Shown: positions 54,301 to 62,141 of the stretch, piece after piece
Layout of the letters: each line of letters begins with the position of its first letter
Position numbering within the stretch: position 1 is the stretch's first letter
From: Fidelibacterota bacterium
GTDB lineage: Bacteria > Fidelibacterota > Marinisomatia > SCGC-AAA003-L08 > GCA-2689995
Direction of reading: 5' to 3'
Length of the DNA: 64,000 bases
NCBI GenBank assembly: GCA_002689995.1
Contig: NZIV01000070.1
Coordinates: 16,091-80,090, forward strand
The notes under the pieces: generated by a model
Database searches by the model: none
The model's input: the letters and a program-made list of their open reading frames with translations, nothing else
Told to the model about the DNA's origin: nothing
Program-made: the position numbers and the translations under genes

Positions 54301-55946
54301 CGTTTGAAGATTTAGTTTCTTTTGGTAATGGTGATAAGTTTTATACAATAATTAATGAAGAGACCCATTCATTTGAAGTTGATGGTGGTATAAATGATAA
54401 TTTATATAAATATGAAATTTCAGCTGATGCAATGCCAACTTCCTACCAAAAATTAAAATTAAGGAACCCGCAATTATTTGCTTATGAAGTAGAGAATACT
54501 GCTAATGGATACCAGGCAAAAGAGATGATAGAACAAATTACTAACTTATATATCTTAGAATTTGATACTACAACTATATCCTCTGATTCAATAGAAATTG
54601 ACACCTCTATTGTGATGATTGATGGAGATTACGCATACGCAGATACTTCTGTATTTGATTATCCTGGCGTTGAGATAGTTTCTAGAGATGAAAATTCAGG
54701 TAAAATTATTTATTTAGAGCCTAATTATTCTCTGAGTAACTTTCCTATTGGTTATGAAAGCGATGAAGATTTTGAGAGTAATTGGTCTGATTTTCATAAT
54801 GGCTTAATGGTTAGATTTGACAATCCTCCTAAGCAGGTAAGGCAATATACTCGTGCAAATAAAATAAAAGAATTGGAATATAATTTATCCGGAGATGGTG
54901 ATTTATCATGCGTAGAGCTAGAAATGCATGCTAAAGATTATCCACAAAATGATATCCTTAAATTTTATGATTATGAGGTTGTGTTTGGAGATTCAAGTAT
55001 TGCTTACAGAGGTGGTGGAGCTTCAAATTACCAGTTCTATGTTCCAGACCCAGAAAGTAAGTGTCATAACTTGATTTCAGATAGCTGTGAATTAGAGAGT
55101 GGATGCGAGTGGATACCTCAAGATGGTTATTGCTATGAACCGAAATCAGGTTTAGGAAGATGTGAAGATCAATTAGTACCTTATGATTGGAAATATCCAT
55201 TTTCAGTTTATAATCTTGAAACAGGTGGTAAAGTATATTTAGGACCAGCTTCAAATACTTATGACCATGATAATAATCCGGATACAAGCCCAATTGAAAT
55301 TACAAGCTATGTTAGGGGGATTGAAATTCGATTTTTAGAATCTGGAGTCACGGATTCAACTTATTATCCTCATTCCCACATTGAGCAAGGTGCAACAGAT
55401 GCTTGTGGTGATTATTTGTATATGACATTTATGATGGATTTAGACTTGATATCACTGCCATATTCTGATATAAATTGTCCAAACGATCCGTGTTGCTTGG
55501 GTCAAGGTGAAACTGATTTAGATATAGAAACACCTTGGATGTATAATGAAAATGACAGAATAGAAATTACAATGAAGCGTGCTTTTGCTGATGGTGATTC
55601 TTGGATTTTAGATATGTCTGACTTTGGAAAAGCAGAACAGGTGACAAAAGAAGATTTAGAAAAAATTAAAGTAGTACCAAATCCATATATTGTCGCATCA
55701 GGAATGAATGAAACTAAATATTCAAAAAGAATGGCGTTTACTAAGTTACCTGAAAAATGTACAATTAAAATTTATACAATTTCCGGAGAACTTATTAGAG
55801 TCTTAGAGCATGATGATACATTCCTATCATCTGAGTTTTGGGATTTAAGAACAAGCAATAATCAGGAAATTTCTCCGGGTTTATATATTTTTACTGTAGA
55901 AGCTGATGGTCAGAAACATATCAGTAAGTTTGCAGTTGTTAGATAA
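51339..55946 (+). CDS. large secreted protein with FN3-like domain and divergent sorting-domain-like C-terminus
   Basis: Signal peptide MNKIILNLLLVMVCISLVFSA; C-term KVVPNPYIVASG...CTIKIYTISGELIRVLEHDD...EISPGLYIFTVEADGQKHISKFAVVR. Confidence 0.8.
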   Translation: MNKIILNLLLVMVCISLVFSADIDVRNQEDVSSTTSSSALSASGSKPNDPLMDRAKGYLTKGKFQSAIGNYGTFIDWDHNPSGLWGDYQYFPALGFMFGVPGSHYSHLLTNNTLAEETSDWYIVTSAIVGGSLYNVYKSSLAYDLWVDGSTENFSGVLFNMGLESQTAVFNPIVSISDSTCSEEVIIAGQLFNGTHQWAICQEEQAVYISVNEDEDLSLSSSRVGFIHPWAKRPAYKKRELTSPYRDEYEYGNDGDAWTEDDEYAYYGANVAESWFKGELNTDWQPSWGSRGETHGTSITAGDIYGGEYTSPDDSYPMLATSTLPETWPTHPETNLPTWPGWYAEILQEGSGGGVDGVGGTVEVGTFISDEDVYMEFDDRWAHRGNPVELGDEYQNMGYPLGIKVKAMAHSYGVAFAEDVAFFTVKVSNESGDYIDEYGNFKEGMMMPDGSRLNNGQGFNYKNASMGFYFDVDSYSANADGSYGGRSNDDDMMGFDKDFRFAYIYDLDDNSYGATNLAYSAVKLLDTPLSAGYVDTDGDGGPDIFPGDTLGMTDWHHFSWYARPGVVEAESNTTSCFAGSEGCPVAKNKEEIQFKVMSGDTTNLSGEEHDNYFHTADMDEDDPTTLNPHFDSMDGLLAKYDEGLDCVLMMSCGPFNLDVGEEVFFSFAVIMGQNLDDLRNNATMAQLMYDESYQGFSPPTTPELYAVAGHEEVTLYWDNTAESSIDRITNYSDFEGYKIYKSRDGGKTWGDNAYDMIFDSDGIHIGWKPLAQFDLTYEQDIEKYGKDISGSDPLAPWISLGANSGIVNTFVDSNVVDGNEYTYSVTAYDMGVDADYVVEWEFQDSTLVYEYGQVSLPDSVVYYVFGSQIGLFGDSDPDFLTDVEENCLGLDYYPDCGSPMNFNECCDTVSTYIGTIALDSTWAQTGFYAADTIYNEITNPDHWASPHGLVSLETPKGTSFRDKNYVEVTPGFKPSNVSNPDIDSGDNPFEDLVSFGNGDKFYTIINEETHSFEVDGGINDNLYKYEISADAMPTSYQKLKLRNPQLFAYEVENTANGYQAKEMIEQITNLYILEFDTTTISSDSIEIDTSIVMIDGDYAYADTSVFDYPGVEIVSRDENSGKIIYLEPNYSLSNFPIGYESDEDFESNWSDFHNGLMVRFDNPPKQVRQYTRANKIKELEYNLSGDGDLSCVELEMHAKDYPQNDILKFYDYEVVFGDSSIAYRGGGASNYQFYVPDPESKCHNLISDSCELESGCEWIPQDGYCYEPKSGLGRCEDQLVPYDWKYPFSVYNLETGGKVYLGPASNTYDHDNNPDTSPIEITSYVRGIEIRFLESGVTDSTYYPHSHIEQGATDACGDYLYMTFMMDLDLISLPYSDINCPNDPCCLGQGETDLDIETPWMYNENDRIEITMKRAFADGDSWILDMSDFGKAEQVTKEDLEKIKVVPNPYIVASGMNETKYSKRMAFTKLPEKCTIKIYTISGELIRVLEHDDTFLSSEFWDLRTSNNQEISPGLYIFTVEADGQKHISKFAVVR

Positions 55947-55956
55947 AGGGAATTTG

Positions 55957-56976
55957 ATGAAAAACTTAAAGAAAGTTAGTTTATTAATAATTACTTCTTG
56001 TATCATATTTGGAAATCAGCCAGATATAGTTACAAAGGAAGCCACGGCAGCATTTAATTTTCTTAAATTAGAAACAGGTATTAGGGCTGTTGGTATGGCA
56101 GGGGCGCAAGTTGCTGCTGGAATAGGAGTTGAATCAGTTCCATATAATCCCGCAAGTATAGCAAGAATTAAGCAAAGTGATGTATATATGAGTAAGACAT
56201 CATTATATAGTGTTGGCATTTCTCATCATGTTTTAGGTTTCGGTAGAAAAATGACTGCAAGTGATTTTGTTAGTGGTCATTTATTTTATTTAGATTCAGG
56301 TTTGATGGAGGAAACATCTACGGTTGAATCAGATGGTACTGGAGGCCAATTTAGAGTGTATGATTTTGCGTTAAGCTTGACTTATGCCAGAAGAATGACG
56401 GACAGATTGAATCTAGGACTGACTGTAAAAATGATACGAGAAACTTATACAAATTTTTCGATGGGGGCAGAAGCCGTAGCAATAGATATTGGCTCTGTTT
56501 TTGACACTGGGTTATGGGGTTTGATTTTAGGTATGTCTGTTAGCAATTTTGGTTCAGAGGTGAATTATTCTGGTGAATCTCTCGAGATAGATAAGGATCC
56601 AATTACAGATGAACCAATACAGTCAGTTACTAAATCTTGGCCATTACCATTAATTTTTAGAATGGGGATAAAAACTGATTTAATTGGTAAAGATAGTTAT
56701 TATATAAAAAATCAAATACATAAATTAACATTGGCTCTGGATGCCGTTGACCCAATAGATAATTTATTGATGGGAAATGTAGGTATGGAGTATTCTTGGA
56801 ATAATATAGCTTTCGTAAGAAGTGGTATGCACTTGAATCATGATACTGCAAGACTTGCATTAGGGGGAGGACTAAAATGGAATATAAGGATGTTAGTCTT
56901 AAATTTAGATTATGCCTTAGTTGATTATGGTGAATTAAATTATACTCATCAATTTGGAATGAACTTCAAATTTTAA
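55957..56976 (+). CDS. PorV/PorQ-like (UPF0164-type) outer membrane beta-barrel protein
   Basis: AFNFLKLETGIRAVGMAGAQVAAGIGVESVPYNPASIARIKQSDVYMS; start placed at MKNLKKVSLLIITSCIIFG after the upstream stop. Confidence 0.82.
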   Translation: MKNLKKVSLLIITSCIIFGNQPDIVTKEATAAFNFLKLETGIRAVGMAGAQVAAGIGVESVPYNPASIARIKQSDVYMSKTSLYSVGISHHVLGFGRKMTASDFVSGHLFYLDSGLMEETSTVESDGTGGQFRVYDFALSLTYARRMTDRLNLGLTVKMIRETYTNFSMGAEAVAIDIGSVFDTGLWGLILGMSVSNFGSEVNYSGESLEIDKDPITDEPIQSVTKSWPLPLIFRMGIKTDLIGKDSYYIKNQIHKLTLALDAVDPIDNLLMGNVGMEYSWNNIAFVRSGMHLNHDTARLALGGGLKWNIRMLVLNLDYALVDYGELNYTHQFGMNFKF

Positions 56977-56997
56977 AATTAAATAAAAGGAATAAAT

Positions 56998-59220
56998 ATG
57001 AAAAAAATAATTATTTATGCGTTAATTCCTTTGGTCGGAATTCTTTCCGCAAAGGTTAAAAATACAAATAAAAAGTCAGCTCGTGCGCTTGGTGTAGAGC
57101 AGACACCTCCAGCAAACTATAACAGTAGATATGAAACTAATATCTATTATAGAGATTTTGAAGGAGATGTTAGTGATTGGATTCCTGATGCAGGCTGGAT
57201 GCACAGTGATGGGAACTCAAGTTCTCCTGATTATAGTTTTAATTCACCAAACAATGAGACTACGGATGCAGAAGGATCGGCCTTAGATTCAGCAAGAGCT
57301 TTTTGGAATATGCTTTCTCCTGATATCCAAATACCAGAAATTGCTGATAATGATGATATTTATTTTAAGTTTGATTTAAGATGTGATATGCCTGATTCTG
57401 ATGGTGACGCTGATATAGACGGTTACTTGGATGATTATTATGGTGTTTCAGTAAGGCAGATTGATGCAGTATGGCATGCATCAGATTTTAATTCGAATAA
57501 TGGAAATAGTTATTGGGCTGGAGATGAGGAAGTTGGTGGCTATTTAAATAGTTGGATTCAGTATCTAGATACACCACCTATTGATATACCTTCTACAGGT
57601 GCTGTTATGGATACAGATATGTATTGGTATATTGAAAGTGCCGCCGGTGCTGCCGGTGCTGTTCCAGACTATCCAGAAATAGATGGTTGGGATCAAGCTG
57701 TCGTGCTTGTTTCTGATGATGGTGGTTCTACCTTTAGTCCTTTATATTCAGATAATGGTTATGATTTTGAGTGTGGTTATGGCGGTGCATGGAATGGTTT
57801 AGGTTGTTTACCAGGTTGGGCTGAGCAGTCAGCTTGGCATAATGAATCATTTAATTTAAGTGCTTATTCTGGTCAAAATATAATTATAAGGTTTGCATTC
57901 CTTTCAGATCCTTGTTATGCAACGAGTGATCCAGAGTGTACTGGGCTTACATATCCTGATACAGGATTTCAAGTTGATAATATTGTAATAAGATCTGGTG
58001 ATAGTGTGCTTTTTAGTGATAATGCCGATGAAGAGCAGCAGATGGTTGCTTCAGGATTTGGTAGTTGGAACGATGTTTTTTATGATTATTGCGATCCAGA
58101 TATAGGTTCTAGACCAGGCTCATTGGATTGGCAAACTTATGAACCAGGGTTAGCATTTAATGGAAATGTAATGATGGATTTATCTGATTTCCAAGGAAAG
58201 ACAGTACGATTTAAATTTGAAACTCGCTATGATGATGATGATTATAATCCAACGCCAGAACCAGGTACAGGATTATGGGTTGATAATTTTGGGATTTATG
58301 TAAATACAATGTATGGAGCTCCTACAGGTATAACAGCTGATGGTATGGATGCTAGTGCAATGATTTCATGGAACTCAGTTGATTCAATAGCTGGTGTAAC
58401 ATATAATGTCTTTCAAGATAATGCAATTATAGCAACTGGCGTAATGGACAATTCATTCATGGCGACGGGATTAATGAATAATTCAGACTATAGTTTTGCT
58501 GTTTCATGGGTACATCCTAGTGGAGAAGAGAGTCTTCGCTCTGGAGAGGTTTCTGTAATTCCGCAAGCTGAAACAGTGATAGAATATGCATATGATGATG
58601 GTACTTCTGAAGATGGTATAAATTTTGGTTCGCAACACTCAACCGCAATTAAATTTAGTGCAACTGGAATGGTATTGAGGTTTAATTGGTATCAAATGCA
58701 AAGCGGAGGAGCTTTCCATATTAAAGTTTGGGAAGATGTTGATGGAGTTCCTGGAGGAGAAGTTTATAGCAGGATAGTCAATAATGGTTCTGTTGGATGG
58801 AATACTTATAATATTAACTCTGATGACCCAACTCTCGTTGTAACAGGCGATTTTTGGATGGGATTTTCTGAGTTTAGTACTACGAGTCCTTTTGGATTTG
58901 ATACTTCATCAGAGAATAGTACAACTATGTATCGTACTAGCCCATCTGATGCTTGGTCTCTGATATCAGACGCTGGTTATATAGGCAATGTTATGATTCA
59001 TGCAGTCATAGATACTGATTCAAATATAACATGTCCTCCTGGAGATTTAAATTTAGATGGTAGCGTAAATGTTCAGGATATTTTAGGCATGGTTAATAGT
59101 ATTTTAGGTGCTATTTTATTAACTGATGATCAGCTTTGTTCTGCAGATATGAACGGTGATGGATTTGTAAATGTTTTAGATGTTACATCGGTCGTTAATA
59201 TCATTTTAAATGGTGAATGA
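56998..59220 (+). CDS. secreted protein with MAM/immune-inhibitor-A-like and FN3 domains, C-terminal dockerin
   Basis: FDLRCDMPDSDGDADIDGYLDDYYGV, VDNIVIRSGD; FN3 GAPTGITADGMDASAMISWN; C-term GDLNLDGSVNVQDILGMVNSIL...ADMNGDGFVNVLDVTSVVNIILNGE. Confidence 0.78.
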   Translation: MKKIIIYALIPLVGILSAKVKNTNKKSARALGVEQTPPANYNSRYETNIYYRDFEGDVSDWIPDAGWMHSDGNSSSPDYSFNSPNNETTDAEGSALDSARAFWNMLSPDIQIPEIADNDDIYFKFDLRCDMPDSDGDADIDGYLDDYYGVSVRQIDAVWHASDFNSNNGNSYWAGDEEVGGYLNSWIQYLDTPPIDIPSTGAVMDTDMYWYIESAAGAAGAVPDYPEIDGWDQAVVLVSDDGGSTFSPLYSDNGYDFECGYGGAWNGLGCLPGWAEQSAWHNESFNLSAYSGQNIIIRFAFLSDPCYATSDPECTGLTYPDTGFQVDNIVIRSGDSVLFSDNADEEQQMVASGFGSWNDVFYDYCDPDIGSRPGSLDWQTYEPGLAFNGNVMMDLSDFQGKTVRFKFETRYDDDDYNPTPEPGTGLWVDNFGIYVNTMYGAPTGITADGMDASAMISWNSVDSIAGVTYNVFQDNAIIATGVMDNSFMATGLMNNSDYSFAVSWVHPSGEESLRSGEVSVIPQAETVIEYAYDDGTSEDGINFGSQHSTAIKFSATGMVLRFNWYQMQSGGAFHIKVWEDVDGVPGGEVYSRIVNNGSVGWNTYNINSDDPTLVVTGDFWMGFSEFSTTSPFGFDTSSENSTTMYRTSPSDAWSLISDAGYIGNVMIHAVIDTDSNITCPPGDLNLDGSVNVQDILGMVNSILGAILLTDDQLCSADMNGDGFVNVLDVTSVVNIILNGE

Positions 59221-59250
59221 TAGTTATATATTAAAATATAATTAGTTTAT

Positions 59251-59280
59251 AACAAGGTTTCATTTATTTGAAACCTTGTT
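59251..59280 (+). terminator. strong hairpin, probable intrinsic terminator
   Basis: AACAAGGTTTCA-tttatt-TGAAACCTTGTT, perfect 12-bp stem, 6-nt loop, followed by TGTTTT; 31 nt after a CDS end. Confidence 0.75.
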
Positions 59281-59290
59281 TGTTTTCAGG

Positions 59291-62014
59291 ATGAAATTAA
59301 ATATGTGTAAGATTATTTTGGCTTTATTGATTAGCTTAGCATTTAATAATGACTCTAGAAGCTGTGGTACTAATGCTTCTGATGATGAAATTATAGAAGC
59401 TTTATATTCCTATAAAGAAAATAAAACTCAATATTTAGAGGAAAATAGGGAGTTGTACTGGATTCCAATTCAATTTCATATTATTCAGCATGACAATGGT
59501 TCAGGAGGCTTAAACGAAATCATTTTACCTGGGGTAATTGATGATTTAAATATGGATTATATAAATGCTAATATTCGGTTTTATCAATATGATGCAGTAG
59601 ACTACATATTAAATTCTAACTTTTATAGTACAGATGGTGACTTTGAAATAAATGAATTAAGGTTAATAAATAATACTAATAATGTAATTGATATCTATGC
59701 TGTACCCAATTTAAGTTCAGATTCTGGACAATTATGTGGGAAATCATCATTCACTTGGTATGGAATTCAAGGAATTGTGATTGCCAATGATTGTTTTGAT
59801 AGATATACTATAAGTCATGAGGTTGGTCATTATTTTGATTTATTTCATCCGCACGAAGATGCTAATGGCCAAGAATATGTGAATGGAGATAATTGTATTA
59901 TTAGAGGTGATGGAATATGTGATACACCTGCAGATCCAAAATTAAATCTTGATGGGATGGTGAGTTTATGTATTTATACAGGTGTAGCTACAGATCTAAA
60001 TGGTCAGGAGTATGATGATTGTCAAGGCTATGACATTTGTGAATTATATGGAGGGCCAGATACAGGGAATATTATGTCCTATGCTCCGGATGATTGCGTT
60101 AATCATTTCTCTGTTCAGCAATATGAAAAAATTGAATATATTCTATTAAACGAGAGACCTGATTATATAAGTCATCCTGATTATGTAGAATATAATGTTG
60201 AGATTCATAGTATCTCAGATATTTATGGTGATAATGATTTAGTTATTAATCCAGGTGAAGAAATTCAATTACTTTTAAATATCAATATAAATGAATCTTG
60301 GCCAGTAAGTGCAAATGAAATTATCTTAACTTTAAATACTAATGAAGAAGGTGTAAATATTATTTCAGACCAAGTACATATACCTTACTTAAATGCTGGT
60401 GAATTTTTCTTAAATGAAGAAGAGCCATTTCAGATACAATTTAGTGCAAATGCAGAATTAAAAGACTATAATTTTAATTTAAGCATAATATATTTATCTG
60501 AAAATGGTAATAATCATGAAGCCAACTTTGACTTAGATTTAAGCGTATCACTTAATCAATTCGGATTTCCATTTGAATCTTATTCAACCATAAAATCTTC
60601 ACCTATAATTATTGATTTAGATGGTGATTTTAATAACGAAATAATCTTTGGTAGTCATGGTGGTACTGTATATATATGTGAAAGTTTAATGGATGGATGT
60701 ATTGAGTTTGCTGCTGATGGACAAATATGGAGCTCACCTGCAGTTGCTGATATAGATAATGATGGTGAATTAGAGGTAGTATTTGGTTCAATTGATAAAT
60801 GGATTTATATCTTGAATTCATTAGGTGAATTAGAAAATAAATTCTACACCGACCAGTTCTTGGTCGGTACTCCTGCTTTAGGTAATCTTGATTTAGATCC
60901 GGAATTAGAGATCGTAGTTGGAGGGTTTTCAACATCTTCAAACTTATTTGCTTTCAATCATGATTTAACATTAATAAATAATTTTCCGGTTGAAATTAAT
61001 GAGAAAATTAAAGAAGGAGTTGCATTGGCAGATGTTGATGCTGACGGTATAGATGAAATATTTTTAGGTACCGAAGACGGTAACCTTTATAAAGTAAATC
61101 ATGGGGGTGTATTATTTGATAATAATTTAATATTCACGGCAAATGATAAAATTGTATTTTCACCTATTATAGTTAAAAATGAAAATAGCTATTTAGTTGG
61201 GTTTGGTAGTGATGACGGGAACTTTTATTTACTAGATTCTGATGGGAATATTCAGTTTTCTTATTTTACGGGTGCTAAAATCAGATCTTCAGCATCAGTA
61301 ATTCAATTTAATAGTAGCATATACTTTATGTTTGGCTCAGAAGATGGTTTTTTATATTTAATTGATATAGAGGGAAACGATAGATTTGGCTGGCCTGTAT
61401 TTATCGGTGAGCCTGTAGAAAATGCACCACTATTTTTAGACTTAGAAAATGACGGAATATCTGAAATAGTAGTTGTGGCTGATAATCAAATTAGACTGCT
61501 AACTATTGAGGGAGATTTTATTGAAATAAAAATTGAAAATAATTATTCAATCACCGGGAGTCCTGTTGCAGGTGATTTAGATTTAGATGGTGACTTAGAA
61601 TTATTTGTAGGAACAAATTATGACCTAATAGGTATTGATTTAAAAATGCCCGGTAATGTTTTGAATTCTTGGTCAATGTATAGAGGCAATTTTAAACGAA
61701 CTGGCTTTATTGACTTTTCTGACTTAAATAATAAAAACCCCTCTTTTTTAAGTGAATTTGAGTCAGACTATCCATTTCCAAATCCTTTTAATGGTAAAAT
61801 TAATCTACCATTAAAAATAGACTCACCGGGCGATTATTTAATAAAGGTTTTTAATTTAAATGGAGTGCAGGTCTTGTCTGAAAAAAAGTATTTCAACTCT
61901 ATTGGGAGGTATAATTTTTTAATTGAATTCAATGATTATGTTAGCGGAGTATATTTTATTCAGTATGAGTCAAACAAAAGTATTAAAACTAGTAAGATAA
62001 TATTATTAAAATAA
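59291..62014 (+). CDS. M43-like metalloprotease with FG-GAP/VCBS-type repeats and T9SS-type CTD
   Basis: ISHEVGHYFDLFHPHED, Met-turn-like NIMSYAPDD; SSPAVADIDNDGELEVVFGS repeats; C-term YPFPNPFNGKINLPLKI...GVYFIQYESNKSIKTSKIILLK. Start moved from 59276 to an internal ATG because the track start lies in the terminator hairpin. Confidence 0.85.
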   Translation: MKLNMCKIILALLISLAFNNDSRSCGTNASDDEIIEALYSYKENKTQYLEENRELYWIPIQFHIIQHDNGSGGLNEIILPGVIDDLNMDYINANIRFYQYDAVDYILNSNFYSTDGDFEINELRLINNTNNVIDIYAVPNLSSDSGQLCGKSSFTWYGIQGIVIANDCFDRYTISHEVGHYFDLFHPHEDANGQEYVNGDNCIIRGDGICDTPADPKLNLDGMVSLCIYTGVATDLNGQEYDDCQGYDICELYGGPDTGNIMSYAPDDCVNHFSVQQYEKIEYILLNERPDYISHPDYVEYNVEIHSISDIYGDNDLVINPGEEIQLLLNININESWPVSANEIILTLNTNEEGVNIISDQVHIPYLNAGEFFLNEEEPFQIQFSANAELKDYNFNLSIIYLSENGNNHEANFDLDLSVSLNQFGFPFESYSTIKSSPIIIDLDGDFNNEIIFGSHGGTVYICESLMDGCIEFAADGQIWSSPAVADIDNDGELEVVFGSIDKWIYILNSLGELENKFYTDQFLVGTPALGNLDLDPELEIVVGGFSTSSNLFAFNHDLTLINNFPVEINEKIKEGVALADVDADGIDEIFLGTEDGNLYKVNHGGVLFDNNLIFTANDKIVFSPIIVKNENSYLVGFGSDDGNFYLLDSDGNIQFSYFTGAKIRSSASVIQFNSSIYFMFGSEDGFLYLIDIEGNDRFGWPVFIGEPVENAPLFLDLENDGISEIVVVADNQIRLLTIEGDFIEIKIENNYSITGSPVAGDLDLDGDLELFVGTNYDLIGIDLKMPGNVLNSWSMYRGNFKRTGFIDFSDLNNKNPSFLSEFESDYPFPNPFNGKINLPLKIDSPGDYLIKVFNLNGVQVLSEKKYFNSIGRYNFLIEFNDYVSGVYFIQYESNKSIKTSKIILLK

Positions 62015-62036
62015 CATTGTTGTCTGATACAAGATT

Positions 62037-62055
62037 TTACAAGAAACTCTTGTAA
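62037..62055 (+). terminator. hairpin TTACAAGA-aac-TCTTGTAA in intergenic region
   Basis: Perfect 8-bp stem, 3-nt loop, 22 nt after CDS stop; no clear T-tract. Confidence 0.4.
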
Positions 62056-62141
62056 GGTATGTAGTAAAATTAATAAAATGAATGGTACTATTCCGTTTAA
62101 AATTTCCGATTTAAAAAAAGTAAATATAATTAGGAGAAATA

